From positions 1-48,588 of the IMG/VR virus record IMGVR_UViG_3300044980_000033: a stretch of DNA of 48,588 nt; one strand, 5' to 3'. The notes beneath the pieces were generated by a model. It was not told where the DNA came from. It did not search any database and worked only from the letters and a program-made list of their open reading frames with translations. The DNA is from a virus. Below, one piece after another: positions 29,367 to 38,700 of this stretch (positions are counted from its first letter, which is position 1; each line of letters opens with the position of its first letter). A program made the position numbers and the translations under genes.

Positions 29367-29705
29367 TTAGATGGCTGGCGGCACAGGCAGCGTGCTCGGG
29401 TCCGTCCCGTTTTCCGCATTTTCATAGCCTTGAATAGCCGCCTCCGTGATCTTCACCAGCTCCTCGATCTGCGGCAGGTCAGCCGGATCGGTCGAAGCAT
29501 CCTGCTGGAGACTTGTCAGGACGCTCTGTAAGGCCGTCAGCGAGGCGTTGATGTCAGCCGCAGGCGAACCCTTCACCCATCCGGCAATCAACGCAGAGAG
29601 GGCGCTGAGGCCGGTTTCGATGATGTTGGACAGCCCACTGCCAATGTATTTCTGAAACAGCGGAACGATGCCGCTGATGAGCGAGAGAATTAGAGTCAGG
29701 GTCAT
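29367..29705 (-). CDS. Small protein with an N-terminal hydrophobic segment, 112 aa
   Basis: LTLILSLISGIVPLFQKYIG is followed by a semi-hydrophobic helix (IIETGLSALSALIAGWVKG) and a helical, acidic C-terminus (ADLPQIEELVKITEAAIQGY). It could be a holin-like or membrane-associated lysis protein. The family is not recognised. Lies at the end of the membrane cluster. Confidence 0.5.
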   Translation of the reverse strand: MTLTLILSLISGIVPLFQKYIGSGLSNIIETGLSALSALIAGWVKGSPAADINASLTALQSVLTSLQQDASTDPADLPQIEELVKITEAAIQGYENAENGTDPSTLPVPPAI

Positions 29706-29711
29706 AAATCC

Positions 29712-30101
29712 TCAGTTCGTGCTCGGCAGCTTGCCAAGGTCGGTTGAGATGCGCTGGATGGCGGCAGGCAGGGCGGAAGGCTCGGCAGCGGTTGAGTTCG
29801 CCCTCGCAGCGGCTTCCCACTCGTTGAAGGCCGGCTGTGCGATCGCAAGGCCCTGCTGGATGTCGCTCATGGCCGAATTGAGCGCCGGAGAGGGCACGAA
29901 GCCAGCCTTCACATCCGCTTCGTACTGCACAACAGCGTTGTTGGCCGCCGAGATGATTTCTCCGGCGGTTGCGATGGCCTGGTTCGGTGCCCACGGCGGG
30001 GGAACCGTCGTCACCTGCTTGCAGCCGATGATGTAGCCGCCCCAACTCCAGTATCCCAAGATACCGATCCAACCGATTATTGCGCAGATTTTCCGTTTCA
30101 T
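29712..30101 (-). CDS. Probable lipoprotein, 129 aa (lysis cluster)
   Basis: ATG 30101 overlaps the upstream stop (ATGA) and follows AAGGAAA. A basic N-terminus and TM segment (MKRKICAIIGWIGILGYWSW) lead to GGYIIGC with Cys27, a canonical lipobox, so this is probably an outer-membrane lipoprotein. The remainder is an Ala-rich helix (AIATAGEIISAANNAVVQYE). In a lysis cluster this could be an o-spanin, though its length and helix content also fit other roles. Confidence 0.55.
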   Translation of the reverse strand: MKRKICAIIGWIGILGYWSWGGYIIGCKQVTTVPPPWAPNQAIATAGEIISAANNAVVQYEADVKAGFVPSPALNSAMSDIQQGLAIAQPAFNEWEAAARANSTAAEPSALPAAIQRISTDLGKLPSTN

Positions 30102-30295
30102 AGTTGAGTTTCCTTTTCGGGCAACTGCGCCCATGCGTTGCGAATGACTTGCTCGGCGTTCGGGAAAGAGGCTTGCACGGTAACAATGCTGTACCCCTCC
30201 TCCATGTCGTTGATGACCCACCAGTCGTAGCCTTCGGGATGCTCGACTGATCTTGCTGGCGGAACCAGCGCGTACTTCCCTTTGCGCTCCGTCAC
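30098..30295 (-). CDS. Small late protein, 65 aa
   Basis: GTG start; GGAGATGCGAA upstream is a 16-bp repeat of the preceding gene junction. Contains EGYDWWVINDMEEGYSIVTV, no Cys or TM. Coupled to both neighbours. Unknown. Confidence 0.5.
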   Translation of the reverse strand: MTERKGKYALVPPARSVEHPEGYDWWVINDMEEGYSIVTVQASFPNAEQVIRNAWAQLPEKETQL

Positions 30296-30528
30296 TTCGC
30301 ATCTCCACTGACTTCTTCCTCGTCATCGTCTCCGAGCATTCCGACTAATCCGTCCCCGTCAGTCCCGAGCGTAGCGAAGATCGTCTCGCCGTTGCTCAAG
30401 TGAAAGTAGACCTGATTCTTGCCGGTCTCTAGAAACTCGTCGGGATCAATGGCGGTGATGTCCAAGATTGTAGCGCCAATGCAATTGCCCAATGGGGTTT
30501 CGCGGATTGTGGCAACGCCGTCGCTCAC
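30292..30528 (-). CDS. Small acidic late protein, 78 aa
   Basis: GTG start at 30528 overlapping the upstream stop. Beta-rich N-terminal half (LGNCIGATILDITAIDPDEF; QVYFHLSNGETIFATLGTDG) and a very acidic tail ending in GDAK. No family recognised. Confidence 0.5.
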   Translation of the reverse strand: MSDGVATIRETPLGNCIGATILDITAIDPDEFLETGKNQVYFHLSNGETIFATLGTDGDGLVGMLGDDDEEEVSGDAK

Positions 30529-30797
30529 TTCGCATCTCCAGCGTTGCCTTCGACCTTTGTAGTGACTTGCGCGGTTGTCGTAGTCGTGATTTCAGCCGAA
30601 GGTACTGGGGATTGCTTGAGCAACGTCAGCACAGGCACCAGAGTGCCGATGAGCGCAGCCTTGAGCGCGTGGATCAGGCCAGCATGCGTGAAGTTGACCA
30701 CATCCGGCATTGCCAGCGCGGAGAGAAGCGTACTCGATGCCCCGCCGACTCCTGCCGCGATCAGAGATTGGAGCCATGCTTTCGTTGTGCTGGTCAA
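30525..30797 (-). CDS. Holin candidate, 90 aa
   Basis: Two hydrophobic helices (WLQSLIAAGVGGASSTLLSA and LKAALIGTLVPVLTLLKQS) and a polar Thr-rich C-terminal tail fit a class II-type holin. The start is TTG at 30797 within TTGA, with GAGG upstream, which implies low or coupled expression. It precedes other small membrane genes and the endolysin in the late unit. Confidence 0.5.
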   Translation of the reverse strand: MTSTTKAWLQSLIAAGVGGASSTLLSALAMPDVVNFTHAGLIHALKAALIGTLVPVLTLLKQSPVPSAEITTTTTAQVTTKVEGNAGDAK

Positions 30798-30988
30798 GAT
30801 GCCTCTTTCTGCGCCCTGTCCGCGACGCCTTTATCGTAGCACCGTTTACCGTAGGCCCACATTTCATCTTCGCTGTAGGCCAGTCCAGTGCCCAGTTGCG
30901 ATGCTTCATCTGCTGGTTGTGGCGGGCATGGCATTTGCCCCTCTCCCCCACAGGGAAACGGCTGCGGTCCATTCGGATTACTTGGCAT
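30794..30988 (-). CDS. Small Pro/Cys-rich protein, 64 aa
   Basis: GGAGG 6 nt before the ATG. QPFPCGGEGQMPCPPQP at the N-terminus, then an acidic helix (EDEMWAYGKRCYDKGVADRA). Overlaps the 139-aa gene by 11 nt. Function unknown. Confidence 0.5.
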   Translation of the reverse strand: MPSNPNGPQPFPCGGEGQMPCPPQPADEASQLGTGLAYSEDEMWAYGKRCYDKGVADRAQKEAS

Positions 30989-31397
30989 TCGTTACCTCCG
31001 GGTGTGAGTCGTAAATTGGTACGCCCGCATCCTGCTTGCTGGTCTGCGTCTCGATACCGCTGATCTTGTGCCGCACTTCCAGTGATCCAACATAGACGCT
31101 CCCCGCCAGAATAGCGGTTCCGATGATCCACGCGATCACCTTGAGCGTAACCTGGATCGTGACGGCAGACGTTTCAATGCGGTCCACCTGCGTCTTGATT
31201 CCAGGTGCGGCGGTCGTGCCGTTGCCAAAAACTGCTAATCTCAAATCGCTCACGTCATCCTTAATCGTGTCAATATCGCGCCGGTTTTGGTTGTGTCTCT
31301 CGATTGATTCATGGCGTAGATCGCTCAAGTCACCTTTCGTTTTGGAGACATCTGCGAGTAACCCGCGCCATTCCTCTGATTCATGTAGCACAGGCAT
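30978..31397 (-). CDS. Coiled-coil plus single TM protein, 139 aa (XhlA-like layout)
   Basis: An N-terminal coiled coil (KTKGDLSDLRHESIERHNQN; RRDIDTIKDDVSDLRLAVFG) is followed by one TM segment (LKVIAWIIGTAILAGSVYVG) and a polar tail. This arrangement is like XhlA-type holin accessory proteins. GGGAGG upstream. The role in lysis is inferred from layout and neighbours. Confidence 0.5.
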   Translation of the reverse strand: MPVLHESEEWRGLLADVSKTKGDLSDLRHESIERHNQNRRDIDTIKDDVSDLRLAVFGNGTTAAPGIKTQVDRIETSAVTIQVTLKVIAWIIGTAILAGSVYVGSLEVRHKISGIETQTSKQDAGVPIYDSHPEVTNAK

Positions 31398-31420
31398 TTA
31401 GATGCCTCCCAAGGCCCTGC

Positions 31421-31930
31421 TTACCGCATCGCCAGCACTTTCAACCCAGTCGGCGGCGCAACCTTCTTCGCGTCAACCGGCTGTTTGGAATCGGGTTTTA
31501 CGAGCTCAGCCGCAGTCGTGGGATTCGATAGCGCCGGAGCGCCGAGAGTGGTTGCAATGGCGGCAATGCGGTAGCCGATATAACCCGTAGGCGTGGGACC
31601 GGATGAAGGAGGTGTCCAACTCAGGTTAACCACCGGCAACGCCGCAGTAGTCGTCACGAGAACGATATTCGACGCGACTGATTGACCGATAGGGTTCTCA
31701 GTGGTGATGACCGAAGTCAGCCCGTAGCACCAAGCCCCGGTTGCGGGAGTGTCGCTTGTCGATGTCCCAGTTACCTGATTGGCTGCTGTCTCAAGCGGGG
31801 TCCAGGTGTTGACGGCCTGCGCTGTCGGACAGGTGTAAGTAGTGGGATTTGATGGAATCTGTGCGTGACACCCTGCCGAGATTGCCAGCAGGAGCGGGGT
31901 TGCGAGCAGGTAAAGAATGCGGTTCTTCAT
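31421..31930 (-). CDS. Secreted lipoprotein with fibronectin-III-like domain, 169 aa
   Basis: Begins at ATG 31930 (GAGAGG upstream). MKNRILYLLATPLLLAISAG then CHAQ is a signal peptide with a lipobox-like SAGC (Cys21). The mature protein has YTCPTAQAVNTWTPLETAAN and a beta domain with VNLSWTPPSSGPTPTGYIGY as in fibronectin III. It is the last of four adjacent exported proteins. Possibly displayed on the cell surface. Confidence 0.65.
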   Translation of the reverse strand: MKNRILYLLATPLLLAISAGCHAQIPSNPTTYTCPTAQAVNTWTPLETAANQVTGTSTSDTPATGAWCYGLTSVITTENPIGQSVASNIVLVTTTAALPVVNLSWTPPSSGPTPTGYIGYRIAAIATTLGAPALSNPTTAAELVKPDSKQPVDAKKVAPPTGLKVLAMR

Positions 31931-32109
31931 TGGATGGCCTCTCGTTGATTTTCTGGAGATGGTGCGATTTCCTTGTACAACTCCAAACTCGGTGTTGCTA
32001 CAGCGGGAGGGTCGCATTCGGCCTTCAGCGTTGCGTAATGACGCCACTGATCGCCTTCCTTCCCACGACAAATCACATGCCCGCAAAATTTGCAGATGTT
32101 GCTTTCCAT
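31927..32109 (-). CDS. Zinc-binding small protein, 60 aa
   Basis: MESNICKFCGHVICRGKEGD: C-x2-C...C close to the start, and a His near the middle. GGAGGAG precedes the ATG. It sits between two exported proteins, and its stop overlaps the lipoprotein start. Function unknown. Confidence 0.5.
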   Translation of the reverse strand: MESNICKFCGHVICRGKEGDQWRHYATLKAECDPPAVATPSLELYKEIAPSPENQREAIQ

Positions 32110-32119
32110 CCCACTCCTC

Positions 32120-34246
32120 CTATTGCTTCACAACCTTGCCCATCAGCAAAAGCGGTGCTGCCGGGGTTCCCGAACTCACAGAGTAGCAGGAACTCGCATT
32201 AAACGTTAGCACGGAACCGGACCCATCCGGCGGTCCGTTCATCGTATTCAAGTAGCAGAGTTGAGCCGGAATCGCAGAGACGTGAGATGCATACGAAGTA
32301 GTCAGGCTCCCGCTACCGCACTGCCCCGCACTAGACGCCTGCGAGTTCTGATACGTGCCGCTCGCGCAGATTCCCACGTTCCCTGCCGTCACGTCAGGGC
32401 CGATAGCGGGCCAGTTTCCCGATCCCCACCATGACGGAGCAGAAGAATAAATCAGTGAACTCGGAAGGGTATGGGCGAGGCTTGTGAAATAGCTCGATGT
32501 GAAGTTGGCATTGACGTAAGTTACAGCCCCCGGACTCGCTTCGGTCGCGTTCCACTGCGTAGCACCGTTAACCACATCCCAGTTTCCCCACCGCATCGAG
32601 GTCGAAAAGCTCAACGGGTCGCAGTTCGTCACCGATCCTGACGAACAGACCGGCCCTGTGCCTCCCCATCCGAGCGTATAGATGCTCGTATTCTCGCTTG
32701 CCGCCCCTGTGCCAGCCGTCGTTGAGGTTGCATAGGTCTGGTATTGGGTGTGGTATCCCGGTTGGCCTAGCACATTCCCAACCATATTGAATACGCGGTC
32801 ATTGGCGCGCATCATCACTGGAAAAGTAGCGTTCGATTCTCCCGTTGGGCTGCAAGTAACTCCTCCGCCTGTGTTCCAACTGCACGCCTGCCAGCCGATG
32901 AGCATGTTTCTGAAATAAGTCGCCTGGTCGCTCGATCCCCATGCGTCATCTGCCCAGATGCCGTTGAAGTTGTTCCCCTCAAACAGATTCATTTCATTGC
33001 CAGCATTGTGGACGGAGTACGATCCAGCCATCCACGAATCTGCCCCGGTATAGGGATTGTTCACACTGAAGTTGTAATCGGTCACGCATCCAGAGCACTG
33101 ACCGAACATCGTGGGATTGGTCACTTGCTGGAAAATGTTGTTCTCGACCAGTATCCCCGACGCCTCCTCATCCTCGACCACATAACTCTGCGAGGCGTGA
33201 GACTGAGATTGATAAAAATAGCTATCACGGACCACATCGAAACCGCTCTGGTAAGGCATGACGTGATTCCGTCCAGCATTCAAAGAGCGGACACCTTTCA
33301 CCCAACACTGGTAGCAGTCGTAGAAACCGACAGTCGCTCCTCCTGAAAGATTCGATCCATCGAGCGTGATATTTTCGACGCCAAGATTTTGAACGAATCC
33401 CGGCCACCACGCTCCTGGCGCTTGGCCTGACCTGATGTTCGTGAAGTAGACTCCCGGAGAGATTGTAACGGTGTACGGTCCCGACCCGGAACCGCTCACC
33501 GCGGTCACATAGGCCACTTGCTGCTGAGACCTGGTGGCTCCGCTAAAAAAGCGCCCATTGTTGTTTCCACCCGATGAACTTTCATACCCGCAGTTCGCAA
33601 TGTTGGTATCGCAGATGTAGACCCCGGACGTATCGCTTGTGTCGTTGGCCTGATCGAGGATGATGGTCTGGTTTACCGGCGGAGCCGACCCGCAGCCACT
33701 AAGCGTGATCGAAGTTGTGCCTTGCGAATATCCGGCTGTCCAGTTGCACATATTCGCACCGCTGCCCGACCCTCCGCCAAGACACGGTGCTGCGTTACCG
33801 GACGGGATGACCTGCTGCGAGCAGTTATAGAGGCCCAGCGTGTCCTTGAAGCAAATGCCTGTAGTCAGTCCCCCAGTGCATCCCGTCCCTGCTGTGAAGA
33901 TCAGATCGCTCGTCGAAGCACTCGCGCCCCGAATCACCATCTTTCCCGGAGCCGATAGCGTGTAGGTGCTCAGCGCCGTCACATACCACGTTCCGGCAGG
34001 AATGTTGACCACATTGTGTGTCGAATTGCAGGACGCCATTGCATTCTGTATCGACGTAGCGTTGGCGGTAGCGGCTCCCGATCCGGCGGTTAACGACGGC
34101 TGCGTCGCGCAGGGAACTGTATACGAAGGCACCGAGAATCCCGCGCTCGGCCATGATGTCGTGTAACGCGACGAGTCGAGAAACGCAGATGGAGACTGCG
34201 CCATCAGCGGAGCCGCTAGGAGCAGGATGAGGCAGATGCGCCGCAC
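32120..34246 (-). CDS. Secreted right-handed beta-helix (pectate-lyase-like) protein, 708 aa
   Basis: GTG 34246 overlaps the upstream stop (TAGTG) and follows GGAG. MRRICLILLLAAPLMAQSP is a typical Sec signal (cleavage after PLMA). The body has beta-helix coils: TSIQNAMASCNSTHNVVNIP, NITLDGSNLSGGATVGFYDC, VKGVRSLNAGRNHVMPYQSG, GILVENNIFQQVTNPTMFGQ, EMNLFEGNNFNGIWADDAWG. Such folds form tailspike depolymerases or secreted polysaccharide lyases. A signal sequence is unexpected on a virion tailspike. Probably a secreted depolymerase. Confidence 0.75.
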   Translation of the reverse strand: MRRICLILLLAAPLMAQSPSAFLDSSRYTTSWPSAGFSVPSYTVPCATQPSLTAGSGAATANATSIQNAMASCNSTHNVVNIPAGTWYVTALSTYTLSAPGKMVIRGASASTSDLIFTAGTGCTGGLTTGICFKDTLGLYNCSQQVIPSGNAAPCLGGGSGSGANMCNWTAGYSQGTTSITLSGCGSAPPVNQTIILDQANDTSDTSGVYICDTNIANCGYESSSGGNNNGRFFSGATRSQQQVAYVTAVSGSGSGPYTVTISPGVYFTNIRSGQAPGAWWPGFVQNLGVENITLDGSNLSGGATVGFYDCYQCWVKGVRSLNAGRNHVMPYQSGFDVVRDSYFYQSQSHASQSYVVEDEEASGILVENNIFQQVTNPTMFGQCSGCVTDYNFSVNNPYTGADSWMAGSYSVHNAGNEMNLFEGNNFNGIWADDAWGSSDQATYFRNMLIGWQACSWNTGGGVTCSPTGESNATFPVMMRANDRVFNMVGNVLGQPGYHTQYQTYATSTTAGTGAASENTSIYTLGWGGTGPVCSSGSVTNCDPLSFSTSMRWGNWDVVNGATQWNATEASPGAVTYVNANFTSSYFTSLAHTLPSSLIYSSAPSWWGSGNWPAIGPDVTAGNVGICASGTYQNSQASSAGQCGSGSLTTSYASHVSAIPAQLCYLNTMNGPPDGSGSVLTFNASSCYSVSSGTPAAPLLLMGKVVKQ

Positions 34247-35754
34247 TAATTAACTCCGTAGATGAAGAACTTCGTGTTGGCCGCCCAATCCGCGCTCATG
34301 GTGATCGTGACTGACGTAATTGCGGAAGTGCCACTCCAATAGCACGCCTTACCTTCCCAGACATTGCTTGAGGAACTGGCAGAGAGGAATCCTGATTGTG
34401 TTGTAAATGCGGTTTTAGCGAAAGACGTGTCGGCATATCCGGGAATATCCATCAAAGTGCTCTGCGCGCCTGTGCTGGCAAAGAAGCCGACCGCGCAACT
34501 CGTTTGGCTGGTGATTCCAGCTTCTTGGTAGTTGCTCGTTCCCTGTTGGTACCCGCCGTTGGTCGCATAATCGGAAGAGCTGTCAGAATTAAATTGAACA
34601 GTCGCCGAGGTGCCGCTGCCGGAGACAGAAGCCCCGTACCAGACGATGTGCAAAGCGTTGTAGGTTCCGGGTATTACAGAAAACGTCACGGCGGTCGTGG
34701 TCGATCCAGAGACTGAGCAGTAGCCCCCAGTGCTCGCCGACTGCGTGCAGCCCGATGCTGTTACCTGCGATGAGCCGGTGATATTGGTCCAAGCGCCGCT
34801 GGACCCCCCGCTTCCATTTGCCGCTGCCGTGATACGTCCCTTGGCGTCAATCGTGGCGTTTAGGTTGGTGTAGCTCCCGGCGATTACGCCTGTGGTTGCC
34901 AGGGTCGTAGCGTTCGACCCGCTGGTGGTGACATCTCCGCTCAATTCCGTCGCCGCACCTGAGTTCCGCACGAGTCCTGTGCCGGTGAGCGACGCCTGTT
35001 TCCCATTCAACTGGGTTTGAATGCTGCTCGTCGCATCAACGTAGCTCATTGTTGTCGGCGTCACACCGTCGAGCGTCTTGTTGGTCAGTGTCTGCGTATC
35101 TGTCGTTCCGACGATGGTTCCTGCTGGCGCGGTATAGGACGTGCCCCATGCGGAGCCGGTGGAGTCCGGGATTCCTGCGGGGGGATAGACTTGGCTGCTC
35201 GACCCGCCGCACGCTGCCCACGCCGATCCTGTCCACTGGTTACAAGTCGGAGAGGCGGCAGAGGTGACATTGTAGAAGAACGAACCAGTCTTGACGGTGG
35301 GCAATACCTCTTCGGTGTTGTACCCGTAAGCGATAGGGTTGGCTTGAAAGCGCGGGCTCGCCGCCGCGGCATTCAGTGTTGTCGTCAGGTTCATCGTCGA
35401 TCCTGAAACTGCCGTCTGGATCATGAAGCAACCACTTGTGGCATTCGGGCAAATCTGAATGTTCCACTGCGACCCCGATGGAGTGATCAGCGCATTGGAA
35501 GGAATTGAAACTGAGAACGCACCCGATCCATTTAGCGATCCAGTGAACGATGTATTGCCAACCAGTGACCCGCCGGTCCACGTGTACGTAGCGGGAGAAA
35601 GGCCATTCCCGACGAAGGTGATGGCGTAAGTTCCACCAGCCCACGTGATGCCGTCCGGTGTATCGACGATGCCCGTCGAAGATACCGTGGTTGATTGCGC
35701 GCTCAGTGCGAGCGGAAGAGCTAGCAGAAGAGCGAAGAGAATTTTGGCTTTCAT
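34246..35754 (-). CDS. Fibre-like protein with Sec signal peptide, 502 aa
   Basis: MKAKILFALLLALPLALSAQ: signal peptide, cleavage after LSA. Residues 20-185 are homologous to the 1434-aa protein (TPSGSQW, ICPNAT-GC, FYNVTS-ASP-CNQWTG). The middle has standard tail-fibre repeats (TDTQTLTNKTLDGVTPTTMS; AGSYTNLNATIDAKGRITAA). The C-terminal 200 residues are a beta domain with cysteines, perhaps a carbohydrate-binding head. AGGAGG precedes the start. Confidence 0.75.
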   Translation of the reverse strand: MKAKILFALLLALPLALSAQSTTVSSTGIVDTPDGITWAGGTYAITFVGNGLSPATYTWTGGSLVGNTSFTGSLNGSGAFSVSIPSNALITPSGSQWNIQICPNATSGCFMIQTAVSGSTMNLTTTLNAAAASPRFQANPIAYGYNTEEVLPTVKTGSFFYNVTSAASPTCNQWTGSAWAACGGSSSQVYPPAGIPDSTGSAWGTSYTAPAGTIVGTTDTQTLTNKTLDGVTPTTMSYVDATSSIQTQLNGKQASLTGTGLVRNSGAATELSGDVTTSGSNATTLATTGVIAGSYTNLNATIDAKGRITAAANGSGGSSGAWTNITGSSQVTASGCTQSASTGGYCSVSGSTTTAVTFSVIPGTYNALHIVWYGASVSGSGTSATVQFNSDSSSDYATNGGYQQGTSNYQEAGITSQTSCAVGFFASTGAQSTLMDIPGYADTSFAKTAFTTQSGFLSASSSSNVWEGKACYWSGTSAITSVTITMSADWAANTKFFIYGVN

Positions 35755-35761
35755 AGTCCTC

Positions 35762-38700
35762 CTAGTTTACCGTGCAAACGATGTTGACTGTTCCGCCGCT
35801 GGCTACTGTCGCGGCGTGGCTGATCGTTACTAAATTTGCTGCGACTGATGAAACGTATCCCAACACCGTAGTTGCTGCTGCCGTCGAATTCGTTGGCGAG
35901 AACACACAATGCGAAGATGACGTTGCGCCTGTGACGGTAAAAGCATCTGATGTCGCCGTCGTATAGGTGCCGGTGCCTGAAACGGCAGGGTTGGTCACTG
36001 CTACCGCCGCAATCCCGCCTGAATCCGATTCGGTTAAGCCTGACGAGAATGCGACCTGCGAAGTCCCTCTGAAATCTGTGCCATCGTAGATGAAACTGAT
36101 GCAGCGTGTCGGAGCCAAAGTCCCCGGCCCGACATAGGTCACCGTGCCGCTCGTGATCGTGACGGTGCCCGTGTTCACGTTGCAGATGGCGCTCTGGAAT
36201 CCTGTAGTAGCACTGGACGGGAAGCTCGCCGTGATCCCGCCCGAAGCGTTTGCGATAAAACCGTTGCCCGCTGCGAGCGAAAAGCTGCTTGTTTCTACTG
36301 TCCAATTCACCGGAGCTGCGGCAGCACCGACAGTGTTGTAACTGATCGTTTGCGCGGCTGATCCGTTGAAGGTAGTTCCTGACGCCGCGCCACTCCCGCT
36401 ATTGTTCATCGTCAGAGAATTGCTTGTCGTCCCCGTGCCACTGCACCCGCTGTTTGTGACCTGTCCGCCAGTTGTTGTGCAGAGAGGAGCAGGAGATGAG
36501 CCGATGCCGGGAATATAGAAGTTTCCCGCGCCATCGATCTTGATGCCGTTCTCTCCGTACACCCCGAGAGTGATGTTGTTTGACGCTGAGCCGGAGCCTA
36601 CATAGTTAAAGCCCCACAGTGCAGAATTGTTCGCCGATGCCGCGACCCCAAAGTCAATGATCGTTTCATCACCGGTGTTCAAGGACGACTGGAATAAGGT
36701 AGCAAGAGTGTTCGTTCCGGGGGTGAGGGCGTCTGAAACCCTCAATGCTGGTGTTGTGGAGTCGTAAGTGTTGAAGCTCCCGAATCCCGTGACGGTTAAA
36801 CCTTGGAACGCTCCACCAGATGTTGCAGTCCCTAGGATCATAGCCGTCCCGTATTCGGCATTCTGCCACTGCCAGGTTTTGACAGAATCAACCGATGGAT
36901 GCCAGTTGTATCCGTTCCCTGCTGTGTTGTCAGCGTTTGAAGCATTGCCCCACCGCTCAAGAGCAAGAGGAGCCGGAGCACCATTCCCACTGACCAGAGC
37001 ATTTGCAATTCCAGAGGCATAGAGGTTCCATCCTGTCGCGCTGCCCTGCCCCTGGTTGGGATATTCGGGGTCGTTTAAGCTGGCACCAGAGTTCGCGTAA
37101 ATATCCCAGTAGGCTCCCGTCGCCGCAGTCGCCGCGCTGCGTCCTGATCCATTGAGGTAACGCTGGAGTTCGTCTGCCTCAACATAGGGAGCGGCTGGGT
37201 AGGTGCAGAATCCTGCACCGAACTGCTGCGAGATGTTGTTTGCCGGGATCGTCGGGAGAATGACTTTTGTGTTAGTGAGCGCATGGGCTTGCGTGAAGAC
37301 CGAGGCGTAGGCGGTCTCAATCGTCGATACGCTCGAACAGATTCCAATATCGTTCCACGGCGAGTTGACAATGATGTACAAAGGCTTGCCGGTTGTGGCG
37401 GGATTCCATGGCCCAGTCACGGTAGAAAAGAACGAGGCAAGCCCTCCCACAGTCACAGGATTGGGAATCGACACCACGACATTGTTAAGCAGGCTTATTG
37501 GCATTCCCGGTTGCTCGGCGATCTTGAACGGCATGTTGTTCATTGCGGTTTCCATCGTGCCGCAGCTCGAACTGCATGTCCCTTCGTTGTGTGTGCCAGT
37601 GTTGATCTCGAATTGAGTTGTGGTGAATCCTCCGGACAATACCTGAAAGAGCGTCACGCCGGTTTGGAGAGCGATGTTTGCGGGAAGAAAAGAAGTGAAT
37701 CCCGTCGCCACGCGCATGTTGACCCAATCGCCTACATTGAGGTTGTGGGCCGCAGTCGTGGTCACTGTCGCGACGAAGTTGGGAGAACTGCCGCTGGTTG
37801 TCCAACTGGAGATGGTCAGAGTAGGGGCGTTTTGGAAAACTCCCCCTGTCGGGTCATCATCGCACCACGAATCCACCGCACAGAGAATGACCGCATTCGA
37901 GGGAAGGGTTGAAATCTGCGTGCTCGAAACGGTGACGACCCCAGTTCCGCCTCCGGGCGAAACACCGATTCCTGTTCCGGCGACAATCTGTGTTACGCCG
38001 CCAGTTCCTCCGCAGGCTGTCGTGCTGCCGTTCGTATTCCAACAGATCGAGGTTGATCCTCCGCTTCCTGCTGCTACGCCGCCGCTCGTTACAGTTACAC
38101 TCTGCCCTGTCCCGCTCGATGCTGTCATGCCAGTATTGGATACAATGACCGCAGGGTTGCTTGGCGAGGTCACATCCCACGTTACGCTGGAATTTTGCAT
38201 CGTGTGATTGGCGGTCCATGTGAATGGGTGAGCCTGATTGACGGAAGCGATGACCGCTGCCGTGGTGGGAGAGATAGTTTCCGTGCCGTCTAAATTCGAT
38301 ACTGAATTTACACCGCTGCTGCCCCCACTTCCGCCCATCGTCTGCCAAGCGTAGCTCGTTCCGTTATATCCGCAATAGACCGGAGTCTGATAAGTTCCCC
38401 CTGACGTGTACGCGCCGCTTAGGGACGCGGCATCGCCAACCCATGCGAGAACACCTTTAGCACTCGCGGAGCACGTGAAAATCGGCGTCCCGGCAGCAGA
38501 GTAAAGAACGCTCGCCTGAAGAGGGGCGAGGAAGCCGTTCTGGTAGAAGTAGGGAACCCCAGTGCTGTCTTTAGTAGAAAGCGTGCCTATAAAGCTTCCA
38601 GAGATTGCAGGTACACCTGATACTCCAAACGTCAGATCGCCATTGAGGGACACAGCCCCGCTGTTAGTGATTACGTGGGACGTTGAGTTTGAAGACCCCG

